From positions 186,001-250,000 of the forward strand of contig NZ_JAHDTF010000008.1 in the NCBI RefSeq assembly GCF_018531465.1: DNA of 64,000 nucleotides, given 5' to 3'. Under the pieces are notes generated by a model. That model was not told the DNA's origin. It did no database searches and was given only the letters and a program-made list of their open reading frames with translations. Origin of the DNA: Sphaerisporangium fuscum (GTDB lineage Bacteria; Actinomycetota; Actinomycetes; Streptosporangiales; Streptosporangiaceae). Below are positions 16,932 to 24,472 of the stretch, in pieces (position 1 is the first letter of the stretch; the number at the start of each line of letters is the position of its first letter). The translations under genes and the position numbers were made by a program.

Positions 16932-17876
16932 ATGCGAACCTTCGTCTCGGTGACGGGGCTGCGTAAGTCCTACGGCGCCCACCGCGTCCTGGACGGCATC
17001 GACCTCACCATCCCGCAGGGCACCGTCTTCTCGCTGCTCGGCCCGAACGGCGCGGGCAAGACCACCACGGTGCAGATCCTGTCCACCCTGATCAAGGCCG
17101 ACGCGGGCCAGATCTGGGTGGCCGGGCACGACCTGGCCAAGGAACCCGACGAGGTGCGTGCCGCGATCGGCGTCACCGGCCAGTTCTCCGCGGTCGACGG
17201 CTTCCTCACCGGCGAGGAGAACCTGCGGCTCATGGCCGACCTGCTCCACCTCGGCCGCGCCAAGGGCCGCAGGCGCGTCCGCGAACTGCTCGAGCGCTTC
17301 GACCTCACCGACGCCGCGCGCAAGCCCGCGGTCACCTACTCGGGCGGCATGCGCCGCCGGCTCGACCTCGCCATGACCATGGTCGGCACGCCCGGGCTCA
17401 TCTTCCTCGACGAACCGACCACGGGCCTGGACCCGCGCAGCCGCCGCACCATGTGGCAGATCGTCCGGGACCTCGTCCGGCAGGACGGCGTGACCATCTT
17501 CCTGACCACCCAGTACCTGGAGGAGGCCGACGAACTCGCCGACTGCGTCGCGCTGCTCAGCCAGGGCCGGCTGGTGGCCGAGGGCACCCCTGAGGAGCTC
17601 AAGCGAATGGTCCCCGGCGGCCACATCGTCGTGCGCTTCGCCGACCTCGACGGGTACCGCAGGGCGGCCGGCCACGTCGGCGCCACCTCCTGCGACGACG
17701 CGGCGCTCACCGTCCAGATCCCCGACTCCGGCGGAGTCAGGACGCTGAGGAAGCTCCTGGAGTGGCTGGACACGCATGCCATCGACGTCGCCGAACTGTC
17801 GGTGCACACCCCCGACCTGGACGACGTCTTCCTCACCCTGACCCAGGAGTCCTCGGCCAAGGAGCCCTCCCGATGA
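16932..17876 (+). CDS. ABC transporter ATPase, DrrA type
   Basis: A 314-residue ATPase of the antibiotic-exporter (DrrA/CcmA) family. Walker A GPNGAGKTTT, signature YSGGMRRRLDLAM, Walker B LIFLDEPTTGLD and the H-loop region (here FLTTQYLEEADELAD, with Gln in the usual position as in DrrA) are present, and a DrrA-like C-terminal domain of about 80 residues follows. ATG 16932 has GGGGG at a suitable distance; an in-frame GTG at 16923 overlapping the P450 stop is the alternative. Its stop overlaps the permease start (ATGA). It powers export through the next gene's product. Confidence 0.88.
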   Translation: MRTFVSVTGLRKSYGAHRVLDGIDLTIPQGTVFSLLGPNGAGKTTTVQILSTLIKADAGQIWVAGHDLAKEPDEVRAAIGVTGQFSAVDGFLTGEENLRLMADLLHLGRAKGRRRVRELLERFDLTDAARKPAVTYSGGMRRRLDLAMTMVGTPGLIFLDEPTTGLDPRSRRTMWQIVRDLVRQDGVTIFLTTQYLEEADELADCVALLSQGRLVAEGTPEELKRMVPGGHIVVRFADLDGYRRAAGHVGATSCDDAALTVQIPDSGGVRTLRKLLEWLDTHAIDVAELSVHTPDLDDVFLTLTQESSAKEPSR

Positions 17877-18631
17877 GAGCGATCACCGACTCGGCGACGA
17901 TGCTGCGGCGCCAGGTCAAGCACATCTGGCGCTACCCCACGCTGATCCTCACGTTCGCGTCCGTGCCCGTGGTGTTCCTGCTGCTGTTCGTCTACGTCTT
18001 CGGCGGCGCCATGGGCGCGGGCATCGGCGCCGACCGTGCCGCCTACGTCGGTTATCTCACCCCCGGCATCATGATCACGACGATCGTCGGGGCCGCGCAG
18101 GGAACCGCGATCGCGGTGGCGACCGACATGACCGAGGGCATCATCGCCAGGTTCAAGACCATGGCCATCGCCCGCGTCTCGGTGCTCACCGGGCACGTAC
18201 TCGGAGCGATGGTGCAGACGTTCCTCGCGATCGCCGTGGTGACCGTGGTGGCGCTGCTGATCGGGTTCCGCCCGCCCGCCTCGGTGCTGGACTGGCTCGG
18301 CGTGGTCGGTGTGCTGGCCATGTTCACCTTCGCGATCACCTGGCTGTCGGTCGCGCTCGCCATGGTCACCAAGAACGTGGCCACGGCCAGCAACCTGCCG
18401 ATGCCGCTGATGCTGCTGCCGTTCCTCGGCAGCGGCTTCGTCCCGACCGAGTCGATGCCGGCCGGTCTGCGGTGGTTCGCCGAGCACCAGCCGGCCACCC
18501 CTGTCATCGAGACGCTGCGCGCGCTGCTGGCCGGGCGTCCGGCCGGGTCCAGCTTCCTGGAGGCGGCTGTGTGGAGCGCGGGCGTCGCCCTGGTCGGTTA
18601 TCTGTGGGCACGCAGGCTCTACAACCGGTGA
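17873..18631 (+). CDS. ABC-2 type permease, DrrB type
   Basis: A 252-residue membrane protein with six hydrophobic segments of the ABC-2 family. It includes the YLTPGIMITTIVGAAQGTAIAVATD region and the MPLMLLPFLGSGFVPTESMP loop typical of DrrB-like daunorubicin-resistance permeases. It overlaps the ATPase gene by four bases and completes the exporter. Only one permease gene is present, so it presumably forms a homodimer. The 123 bases after it, before the convergent regulator gene, hold no clear terminator. Confidence 0.87.
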   Translation: MRAITDSATMLRRQVKHIWRYPTLILTFASVPVVFLLLFVYVFGGAMGAGIGADRAAYVGYLTPGIMITTIVGAAQGTAIAVATDMTEGIIARFKTMAIARVSVLTGHVLGAMVQTFLAIAVVTVVALLIGFRPPASVLDWLGVVGVLAMFTFAITWLSVALAMVTKNVATASNLPMPLMLLPFLGSGFVPTESMPAGLRWFAEHQPATPVIETLRALLAGRPAGSSFLEAAVWSAGVALVGYLWARRLYNR

Positions 18632-18754
18632 GGTCGGTTCCGGCACTGGACGTCGGCGCCTGCTGCTGAACAAGGGTGGTCCGGGACCGGTTGTCCGAGG
18701 AGCGGAACCAGGACAGCCGTTGTTCTCCGGCCGCCGCGGCGGACGACCGTTGGA

Positions 18755-19522
18755 CTACGGGACATCACCGATCATTGAAGCAGGCTGCCCAGGGCCGGTC
18801 GCGTGGAGTTCGACGCAGCAAGCCCCGGGACGGGGCGCAAGGGTGGCCGAGATGGTGGTGGCGCCGAGGCCGGCGCAGTAGGCGGCCAGGAAGGCGTGGT
18901 TGATGCCGCACACCAGGCCGGGGTCCTTGGCGGCGAGCGGGTGGAAGGGACAGTTGGTCAGCCGGATGCGCGTCGGCGCGACGCGGGCCGGCTCGAAGCC
19001 GTGGCGCTCGAGCATCTGGCCGATGTAGGTGAGGGCGCGTTCCGGGCCGAGGCGGCCGGGCCTGAGCCGCTCGCGTTCGGCCTGTCCCAGAGTACGGCCG
19101 TGCTCGGCGGCCACGCGCAGGGCGGCGTCGGATCCGTGCTCCTGCGGCCGCTGCAGGCGTACCGCGTCCAGCAGGATGTCGGCGAGCAGGCCGTGCTCGC
19201 GTGGCGGGATGCTGACCTGCACCTCCAGATCGGAGGGCTGATAGACCTTGGGGGCGCGGCCCACCCGGCGGATGCCGCCCGGCTGGGCGTAGGTGGCCGT
19301 CAACAGCCCCACCTCGACCAGCTTGTCCAGGTGGAAGGCTGCCAGCTTGCGGGAGATGCCGACGCTGAGCGCGGCCTCGTCACGTGTCACCGGCGCCGGC
19401 GACTGCCGGATGAACATGTACATGCGGCGCCTCAGCTCCTCGTCCAGCGCCGCCACAGCCCGCACCGCGTCGTCTGCCACCCGTCCACGGTAACACCTGC
19501 TCTCTCGGTCGAAACCTGTCAC
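18755..19522 (-). CDS. HTH regulator with C-terminal cysteine cluster (SufR-like)
   Basis: A 255-residue regulator. An ArsR/SufR-like winged helix (about residues 35-105) is followed by an effector domain that ends with NCPFHPLA, LVCGINHAFLAAYCAGLG and PGACCVEL, giving five cysteines in a region where SufR-like proteins hold an iron-sulfur cluster. The GTG at 19522 is chosen because a GGAGG lies seven bases upstream; GTG 19480 would be a shorter alternative. It is divergent from a DUF2231 membrane protein gene across 56 bases containing an AT-rich inverted repeat, so it probably controls those small membrane proteins and itself. Cluster binding is inferred only from cysteine spacing. Confidence 0.75.
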   Translation of the reverse strand: MTGFDRESRCYRGRVADDAVRAVAALDEELRRRMYMFIRQSPAPVTRDEAALSVGISRKLAAFHLDKLVEVGLLTATYAQPGGIRRVGRAPKVYQPSDLEVQVSIPPREHGLLADILLDAVRLQRPQEHGSDAALRVAAEHGRTLGQAERERLRPGRLGPERALTYIGQMLERHGFEPARVAPTRIRLTNCPFHPLAAKDPGLVCGINHAFLAAYCAGLGATTISATLAPRPGACCVELHATGPGQPASMIGDVP

Positions 19523-19538
19523 CCCTTGACCTCCGACG

Positions 19539-19559
19539 CAATAAAGCTAAAACTTATTG
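19539..19559. promoter_or_regulatory. AT-rich inverted repeat between divergent genes
   Basis: CAATAA (19539-19544) is inverted as TTATTG (19554-19559), and the inner bases AAG/CTT add partial symmetry. It is centred in the 56-base gap between the regulator (start 19522) and the DUF2231 gene (start 19579). Its low GC stands out against the surroundings. A likely operator and promoter core. Confidence 0.55.
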
Positions 19560-19578
19560 GCGAAATAGGAGGTGGGTC

Positions 19579-20082
19579 ATGTCCACGTCACCGCATCAGG
19601 CCAAGCGCCCCGTCACAGCACTGGCCGGGCCGTACGGGCATCCACTGCACCCGATCCTGGTCACCGTGCCGATCGGCGCCTGGGTGACGAGCCTGGTCTT
19701 CGACCTGGCCTCGCACCTGACGTCCGATCCGGCCTTTCTGGCCCGCGGATCGCTGTGGCTGATCGCCGTCGGAGTGGTCGGCGCGCTGGCCGCCGCCCTG
19801 TTCGGGTTCCTGGACTTCCTGGCCATCCCGGCGGGCACACCCGCGTTCCGCACGGCACGCCTCCATATGGTGCTCAACCTGCTCATCACCGCCATGTACG
19901 GCGGCGCGTGGGCCTGGCGAGCCGGCACAGGGCCGGGGCCGGTGCCGGCGGGCCAGATCGCGCTGTCGGTGGTGGCCCTGGCAGGGCTGGCGGTTTCCGG
20001 ATTCCTGGGCGGCGAACTCGCCTACCGGTACGGCGTCCGGGTCGCCGATGAGACCACCCAAGCAGAGGGCTTCCGTTCCTGA
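19579..20082 (+). CDS. DUF2231 membrane protein
   Basis: A 167-residue protein with four transmembrane helices. The opening GHPLHPILVTVPIGAW is the family signature (HPLHP near the first helix), the second helix continues AALFGFLDFLAIP, and a later RLHMVLNLL segment carries another His. These histidines suggest metal or heme contact, as proposed for the family, but its function is not known. Start fixed by AGGAGG before ATG 19579. Twenty bases separate it from the next small membrane protein gene, so they are probably co-transcribed under the divergent cysteine-containing regulator. Confidence 0.85.
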   Translation: MSTSPHQAKRPVTALAGPYGHPLHPILVTVPIGAWVTSLVFDLASHLTSDPAFLARGSLWLIAVGVVGALAAALFGFLDFLAIPAGTPAFRTARLHMVLNLLITAMYGGAWAWRAGTGPGPVPAGQIALSVVALAGLAVSGFLGGELAYRYGVRVADETTQAEGFRS

Positions 20083-20102
20083 CACAAGGGAGAGACGTCA
20101 TC

Positions 20103-20501
20103 ATGGCTGTCGCCGCACTCGTCACCTGGGTTCTCACCGCGCTGGGCGGGTTCTACATGCTCGGCGTGTGGATCTCGCGGGGCGGGCCCCGCACGCAGGA
20201 ATCCCGCCTGCCCGCCCCAGTGGCCTTCGGCCATCTGCTGCTCGCCGCGACCGGACTCGTCCTGTGGATCCTCTACCTGGCCTTCGGCGACGACGTCCTG
20301 GCGCGGATCGCCCTGGGCCTGCTCGTGCTGATCGCGCTGCTCGGCTTCGCGATGCTGGCCCGGTGGATCCCCGTCTACCGCTCCCGCGCCACCAGCACCG
20401 CCCCCGAGCGCGCCATTCCCGTCGCCGTCGTCGCCGGGCACGGCCTCCTCGCCGTCGCCACGCTCGTCCTGGTCGTGATCAGCGTGGTGCCCGGAAGCTG
20501 A
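20103..20501 (+). CDS. Small four-helix membrane protein
   Basis: A 132-residue protein consisting almost wholly of four hydrophobic helices (about 3-22, 40-62, 66-84, 104-130). It carries conserved-looking His residues in helices two and four (FGHLLLA, AGHGLLA), a pattern shared with small actinobacterial membrane proteins found beside DUF2231. ATG 20103 follows a GGGAGAG motif. I recognise no characterised family. The paired His residues could bind heme or a metal, and the proximity to a possibly redox-sensing regulator fits that idea. Confidence 0.75.
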   Translation: MAVAALVTWVLTALGGFYMLGVWISRGGPRTQESRLPAPVAFGHLLLAATGLVLWILYLAFGDDVLARIALGLLVLIALLGFAMLARWIPVYRSRATSTAPERAIPVAVVAGHGLLAVATLVLVVISVVPGS

Positions 20502-20640
20502 GGCGACCGTCCACCTGCCCGCTGTCGAGGCCCTGAAGACGGCGGAAGGGCCTGGCGGGCATGACCCGGCCTGCTGCGGTTAGGGGAAGGAATGGCTTTC
20601 CGCCTTGCCGGGCATCATGTGCGGATTCGAAGGGGGCGCG

Positions 20641-21393
20641 ATGCCGGGATGGGTCACGGCAGGATGGTGGGGATCGGTCGGCGGGGGCGCCCTCGTCGTC
20701 GGGGCGCTGATCGCCTGGCTGGTCCGGGTGTCGTCCCAGGTCGTCGCGTGGATCATGGCTTTCGGCGCCGGGGTCCTCGTCTCGGCGCTGGCCTTCGACC
20801 TGGTCGACGAGGCCGAGCGGTCCGGAGGGCTGCTCTCGACCGTCGCCGGCTTCGCGGCGGGCGCGGTGGCGTACGTCGCGGCGAACGTCTGGCTGGCCCG
20901 CCGTGGCGCCCGCCATCGCAAGCGCTCGGGCGACCAGCAGCCGTCCGAGACCGACGTGCAGGGCAGCGGCCTCGCGATCGCCGTCGGCGCCCTGCTGGAC
21001 GGAATCCCCGAATCCGTCGTGCTCGGCCTCTCCCTCCTCAACGGAGACGGCGTGGGAGTCGCCGTCCTGGCGGCCGTGATGATCTCCAACGTCCCGGAAG
21101 GACTGTCGAGCGCGGCGGGCATGAAGCGGGCCGGACGTCCCGCGTCCTACGTGTTCGGGGTCTGGGGTGGGATCGCGGTGATCAGCGGGCTGGCGGCCCT
21201 CCTCGGATATGTCGCCTTCCAGGGAGCCTCCCCCGAGGTCGTCGCCCTCATCACGGCCGTCGCCGCCGGGGCGATCCTCGCGATGATCGCCGACACCATG
21301 ATCCCGGAAGCCTTCGAACGCGCCCACGTGCTCACCGGCCTGATCACCACGGCCGGCTTCCTCACCGCCTTCACCATCGAACGCTTCGGATAG
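20641..21393 (+). CDS. ZIP family metal transporter
   Basis: A 250-residue membrane protein of the ZIP (ZupT-like) family. The key helix reads AIAVGALLDGIPESVVLGLSL (H replaced by D at the first metal position, then the P-E pair), and the next reads ISNVPEGLSSAAGMK, carrying the N-x-P-E-G motif. The C-terminal helices AAGAILAMIADTMIPEAFE also fit. ATG 20641 is preferred to 20605 because GGGGG precedes it and the first helix begins soon after. It should move zinc, manganese or iron into the cytoplasm. No metalloregulator or obvious Zur site is adjacent. Confidence 0.82.
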   Translation: MPGWVTAGWWGSVGGGALVVGALIAWLVRVSSQVVAWIMAFGAGVLVSALAFDLVDEAERSGGLLSTVAGFAAGAVAYVAANVWLARRGARHRKRSGDQQPSETDVQGSGLAIAVGALLDGIPESVVLGLSLLNGDGVGVAVLAAVMISNVPEGLSSAAGMKRAGRPASYVFGVWGGIAVISGLAALLGYVAFQGASPEVVALITAVAAGAILAMIADTMIPEAFERAHVLTGLITTAGFLTAFTIERFG

Positions 21394-21520
21394 CCCCTCC
21401 TCGCCCTCGCGGTGACCCGCTGAGGGGCGGGGGGTCGGTCACCGCCCGCCGGCCCGCCACCGCCCAGTTTGGGTTGGGTGACGGACGGGGCGGCGACCCT
21501 GGGTGTGCACCGCCGTCGGG

Positions 21521-21578
21521 CGAACGCGTTCGTGACGACTCTGTTTGTCACGAGCGCGATCGTGACGAACATGTTCGT
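21521..21578. promoter_or_regulatory. Cluster of palindromes upstream of NAD(P)-binding gene
   Basis: CGAACGCGTTCG (21521-21532) and ACGAACATGTTCGT (21565-21578) are perfect palindromes. Between them TGTTTGTCACGA (21542-21553) is inverted as TCGTGACGAACA (21560-21571) with one mismatch. The set ends 14 bases before ATG 21593. GAAC/GTTC half sites are common in TetR-family operators, but no TetR gene is adjacent. Confidence 0.55.
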
Positions 21579-21592
21579 ATATGCTGAGGGGC

Positions 21593-22249
21593 ATGATCCA
21601 GGAGAACTCGGGTGTGAGCCGCGTGGTCGTCTTCGGCGCCGCCGGGCGTACGGGACGGCTCGTCGTGGAAGAGGCGGCGCGGGCCGGCTACGACGTGGCC
21701 GCGGCGGTGCGGGCGCCGGAGAGGTGCCCGTCGTTCGATGTGCGGCAGGGAGAGGTCGACGTCGTACGGGCCGACATGCGGGAGCCGGACAGCGTCCTCG
21801 CCGCCGTCAAGGGGCAGGACGTCGTGATCTCCGCCGTCGGCCACGCGGGCGCGCGCTCGCACGGTCTCTACGCCGACGCCGCCCGCGCGCTGGTGACGGC
21901 CATGCGGCACGGCGGTGTCACCCGTGTCATCGCCGTGACGTCCGCGGGCGTACGGCATGACGATCCGAACTTCGCGCTCTGGTACCGCCTCCTCGCCCGC
22001 ACCCTGGCGAAGGAACCCTACGACGACATGCGCCTGATGGAGGCGGTCATCCGCGAGGCCGGCCTCGACTGGACGTTCGTCCGCCCGGCCCGCCTCCTGG
22101 ACGAACCGCCCACCGGCGCCTATCGCGTCCAGGACGGTGAGACGCCCAAGGGCGGCTGGAAGATCACCCGTGCCGACCTCGCCCGCTTCATCGTCCAGGA
22201 ACTCCACGACCCCCACTGGTCCCACGCCGCCCCGACCCTCGCCGAGTGA
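21593..22249 (+). CDS. NAD(P)-binding atypical SDR (NmrA-like)
   Basis: A 218-residue Rossmann protein of the atypical short-chain dehydrogenase type. It shows the VVVFGAAGRTGRLVVEEA dinucleotide motif (GxxGxxG), DVVISAVGH at the end of strand four, VTSAGV and a WTFVRPARLLD segment typical of NAD(P)H-binding SDR_a5/NmrA-like proteins. It lacks the YxxxK catalytic pair in a classical position, so it may be a redox sensor or a flavin-type reductase. GAGGGG precedes the ATG. A dense cluster of palindromes occupies the promoter, suggesting tight repression, perhaps by a regulator encoded elsewhere. Confidence 0.78.
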   Translation: MIQENSGVSRVVVFGAAGRTGRLVVEEAARAGYDVAAAVRAPERCPSFDVRQGEVDVVRADMREPDSVLAAVKGQDVVISAVGHAGARSHGLYADAARALVTAMRHGGVTRVIAVTSAGVRHDDPNFALWYRLLARTLAKEPYDDMRLMEAVIREAGLDWTFVRPARLLDEPPTGAYRVQDGETPKGGWKITRADLARFIVQELHDPHWSHAAPTLAE

Positions 22250-22310
22250 CAGGGGCCCGGCGAGGACCGTAGGGCGAGGCGCGGGCCGTCGGGTCTGTCG
22301 GGAAAATGCG

Positions 22311-22340
22311 TGGATCATCGTGCGGACCGGCTGTTAGCAT
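22311..22340 (+). promoter_or_regulatory. Promoter of the methyltransferase leader
   Basis: TGGATC (22311-22316) and TAGCAT (22335-22340) are 18 bases apart, with an AAAA tract at 22303-22306 just upstream of the -35-like hexamer. The predicted start site falls at the GTG of a 7-codon uORF (22348). An AT-rich patch next to the -35 is a known feature of WhiB7-dependent promoters, so that activator is a possible regulator; this is inference. Confidence 0.5.
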
Positions 22341-22347
22341 CCGCGGC

Positions 22348-22371
22348 GTGAAGTTCTTCTTCCGACGTTGA
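22348..22371 (+). CDS. Leaderless 7-codon leader peptide MKFFFRR
   Basis: GTG AAG TTC TTC TTC CGA CGT TGA encodes MKFFFRR. The GTG lies seven bases after the TAGCAT -10-like element, so the transcript would begin at or next to it. Three Phe followed by two Arg codons before the stop could slow or stall ribosomes. All but the first few bases form one arm of a long helix with 22442-22459. It is too short to be a functional protein; a regulatory role in attenuation is inferred. Confidence 0.5.
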   Translation: MKFFFRR

Positions 22372-22490
22372 GCAGGCCGCCGGCGAGACGAGGGTTTCCC
22401 CGTCGTCGGTGAGGCGGGGCGGCGTGGCGCCGTCCCGGGCTTCGACGTGGGAGAAGAACGATCAGCATGCGCGTTCGCGTGCGTTTTCTC
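22348..22490 (+). ncRNA. Structured attenuator-like 5' leader
   Basis: GTTCTTCTTCCGACGTTGA (22353-22371) pairs with TCGACGTGGGAGAAGAAC (22442-22459) with one bulge and two G-U pairs. Inside are a hairpin around GACGAGGG/CCCCGTC (about 22386-22407) and one around GGCG-TGG-CGCC (about 22420-22431). After it, GCATGCG (22465-22471) pairs with CGCGTGC (22476-22482) around CGTT and is followed by GTTTTCTC, a terminator-like end. A ribosome on the uORF would melt the long helix and could change whether the terminator forms. The methyltransferase start is 33 bases further on. Confidence 0.55.
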
Positions 22491-22522
22491 ACCGCCCCGC
22501 GTCCCGGCGCCCCTGCCGTCTC

Positions 22523-23608
22523 ATGACGGCGGCGCGCCTGGTGGCGCGGTGCGTACGCGGGCTGGAGCCCGTCGTGGCCGCCGAGATCCTCGACCTGGGG
22601 CTCGGCGTGATCACCCGGCTCGGACACCGTGAAGTGCACTTCCATGCCGTACGACCGGACCCCGGGGTGGTCCGGTTGCGCACGGCCGACGACGTGTTCC
22701 TGCTGGCCACCCGGCTTCCGGACATCGGGGCGGCCAGGACCGGGGTCGGCCGGCTGGCCGAGCTGGCGGGCCACGCCGACGTGGCGGCGCTCCTGGAGGA
22801 ACGGACGTTGTGCGGGGGGCGGAGCGAGGTCACCGGTGTCGAGGTGTCGGCGTCCTTCCTCGGCAGGCGCAACTTCAACCGTTACGACGTGGAGGACGCC
22901 GTCGGCCCGGCCCTGGCCCGCCGCGCGGGTGTCGGCTACCACTCGCGCCGTGGGGGCGGCGCGCCGCCGCCCGGCCTCGGCGCCTGGCGCCTCACCCTCG
23001 ACGGCCGGTGGGCGACGCTCATGCTGCGGATCGCCGACCGGCCGCTGCACCGGCGCGCCTACAAGGTCCGGACGATCCCGGGCACCCTGCATCCGCCCCT
23101 GGCCGCCGCGATCGCCCGAATGGCGGACATCAGGCCGGGTGACCGGGTCGTCGACCCCTGCTGCGGGGCCGGTACGCTGCTCGCCGAGGCCGCGCTGCTA
23201 CGGCCGGACGCCCGGTTCGACGGCTACGACGTGGACCCGGAGGCGCGCACGGCGGCGCGTGCGAACGTGGCGGGCTTCCCCGCCGTCGCCGTCCACCGGG
23301 CCGACGCCGGCGACCTCCCCCTGCCCGACGGCGGCGCGCACCGTGTGGTGTGCAACCCGCCGTGGGGCGGGCAGGTCGGCGCGCGGGGCCTGCTCGCGGG
23401 GTCGCCGTCGAGGTGGTGGGCGGAGCTGCGGCGGATCCTGGCACCCGACGGCGTGGCCGTGGTGCTCATCCCCGACATCGGCGGCCTGGTCACCGCCATC
23501 CGGCACGGGCTGGAGCCCGTCGGGGTGCAGCGGGTCCGGCTCTCCGGCGCCGAGTCGTACATCGTCCGCCTGACCGGGGGGCGGGTACGGCGCCGCGGGA
23601 GGACGTAG
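22523..23608 (+). CDS. THUMP/UPF0020-type RNA or DNA N-methyltransferase
   Basis: A 361-residue methyltransferase. The N-terminus (LVARCVRGLEPVVAAEILDLG) resembles the THUMP-type lead of RlmL/Trm14 proteins. The C-terminal Rossmann domain has VVDPCCGAGTLLAEAAL (motif I), DGYDVDPEA (II) and the catalytic NPPWG (IV), as in guanine-N2 or adenine-N6 methyltransferases acting on RNA. The ATG at 22523 has no Shine-Dalgarno sequence but starts the conserved domain. The structured leader with a uORF upstream is the arrangement known for ribosome-modifying resistance genes, so a ribosomal RNA target induced by translation inhibitors is a reasonable guess. The exact target is unknown. Confidence 0.78.
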   Translation: MTAARLVARCVRGLEPVVAAEILDLGLGVITRLGHREVHFHAVRPDPGVVRLRTADDVFLLATRLPDIGAARTGVGRLAELAGHADVAALLEERTLCGGRSEVTGVEVSASFLGRRNFNRYDVEDAVGPALARRAGVGYHSRRGGGAPPPGLGAWRLTLDGRWATLMLRIADRPLHRRAYKVRTIPGTLHPPLAAAIARMADIRPGDRVVDPCCGAGTLLAEAALLRPDARFDGYDVDPEARTAARANVAGFPAVAVHRADAGDLPLPDGGAHRVVCNPPWGGQVGARGLLAGSPSRWWAELRRILAPDGVAVVLIPDIGGLVTAIRHGLEPVGVQRVRLSGAESYIVRLTGGRVRRRGRT

Positions 23609-23703
23609 GCGGGAAGCGGTGACGTGGGGGGTGTGCGGGAGAGCGGGGCCGTCCGGAAGGGCGGGTATGGTCGGATCGTCGTGCGATGACGAGGGGAGTC
23701 GGT

Positions 23704-24360
23704 GTGGTCCGGGCCGTGGTGTTCGATGTGGGGGAGACGCTGATCGGCGAGACGCGCATCTGGTCGCGATGGGCCGACCGGCTGGGCGTCCCGCGGTTCA
23801 CGATGCTCGGAGTGCTCGGCGGCATGGCGGCGCTCGACCGGTCGCACCGCGACGCCTTCCAGGTGGTACGGCCGGGGCTCGACATCGAGGCCGAGATCGA
23901 GGCCTGGCGCCGCGACGACCCCGGCGGCCTGCGCGAGAACTTCGACGCCGACGACCTGTACCCCGACGTGCGGCCGGGGCTGGCGGCGCTGCGCGAGGCG
24001 GGACACCAAGTGATCATCGCGGGCAACCAGCCGCCGCAGGCCTACGACGCGCTCGTCGCGATGAACCTGCCCGCCGACGCCGTCCACACCTCGGCCGGCT
24101 GGGGCGTCAGCAAGCCGCAGCGCGAGTTCTTCGACAAGGTCGCGGCCGTGGCGGGCCGGGAGCCGGGCGAGATCCTGTACGTCGGCGACCGGCTGGACAA
24201 CGACGTGCTCCCGGCGCGCGACGCCGGGATGCGCACCGCCCTGATCCGCCGCGGCCCCTGGGGGTACCTGCACGCCGAGCGTCCGGAGGCCCTGGTCGCC
24301 GACCTGATCGTCGACACCGTCCCCGAGCTGGCCGCCGCCCTCGCCGAGGGCCGCCTGTAG
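23704..24360 (+). CDS. HAD-family hydrolase
   Basis: A 218-residue haloacid dehalogenase-like phosphatase. Motif I is VVFDVGETL: the first Asp is present but the second catalytic Asp of DxD is replaced by Glu (DxGET), a known variant. Motif II is IIAGNQ, motif III SKPQREFF with the Lys, and motif IV VGDRLDND. GTG 23704 is preferred because GAGGGGAG lies six bases upstream; ATG 23686 is in frame. The TAG stop is directly followed by the inverted-repeat element at 24361. Substrate unknown; phosphoglycolate-like small phosphates are usual for the family. Confidence 0.82.
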   Translation: MVRAVVFDVGETLIGETRIWSRWADRLGVPRFTMLGVLGGMAALDRSHRDAFQVVRPGLDIEAEIEAWRRDDPGGLRENFDADDLYPDVRPGLAALREAGHQVIIAGNQPPQAYDALVAMNLPADAVHTSAGWGVSKPQREFFDKVAAVAGREPGEILYVGDRLDNDVLPARDAGMRTALIRRGPWGYLHAERPEALVADLIVDTVPELAAALAEGRL

Positions 24361-24464
24361 GCCTGTTTTCCGCACGAGCCCGAATCTCCCCGGTCCGGCG
24401 GTATACAGCCGGGCAGCATCAGTGATCGGCCCAGGTCGGTGAGGGCGATGTGCGGAGAACGGGC
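24361..24464 (+). repeat. Dispersed inverted-repeat element, copy B
   Basis: The 104-base element starts with the base after the TAG stop of the HAD gene. Its ends, GCCTGTTTTCCGCAC (24361-24375) and GTGCGGAGAACGGGC (24450-24464), pair over 15 positions with two U-G pairs in the plus-strand RNA. It shares about 33 bases at the left and about 45 at the right with copy C (38077-38179), with a variable middle. ATCGGCCCAGGTCGGT (24425-24440) forms an internal hairpin. It fills the gap to the convergent kinase gene. Confidence 0.7.
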
Positions 24465-24472
24465 CTGGGACC

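Noticed and set aside
18632..18754. Fourth copy of the dispersed element in the convergent gap after the DrrB-like gene
   Set aside because: A TTGTTCTCCG segment is present, but the paired end and the internal conserved part are absent.
22447..22632. Alternative small frame starting in the attenuator leader
   Set aside because: It overlaps the leader helix and the methyltransferase start in another frame, with shadow-like composition.
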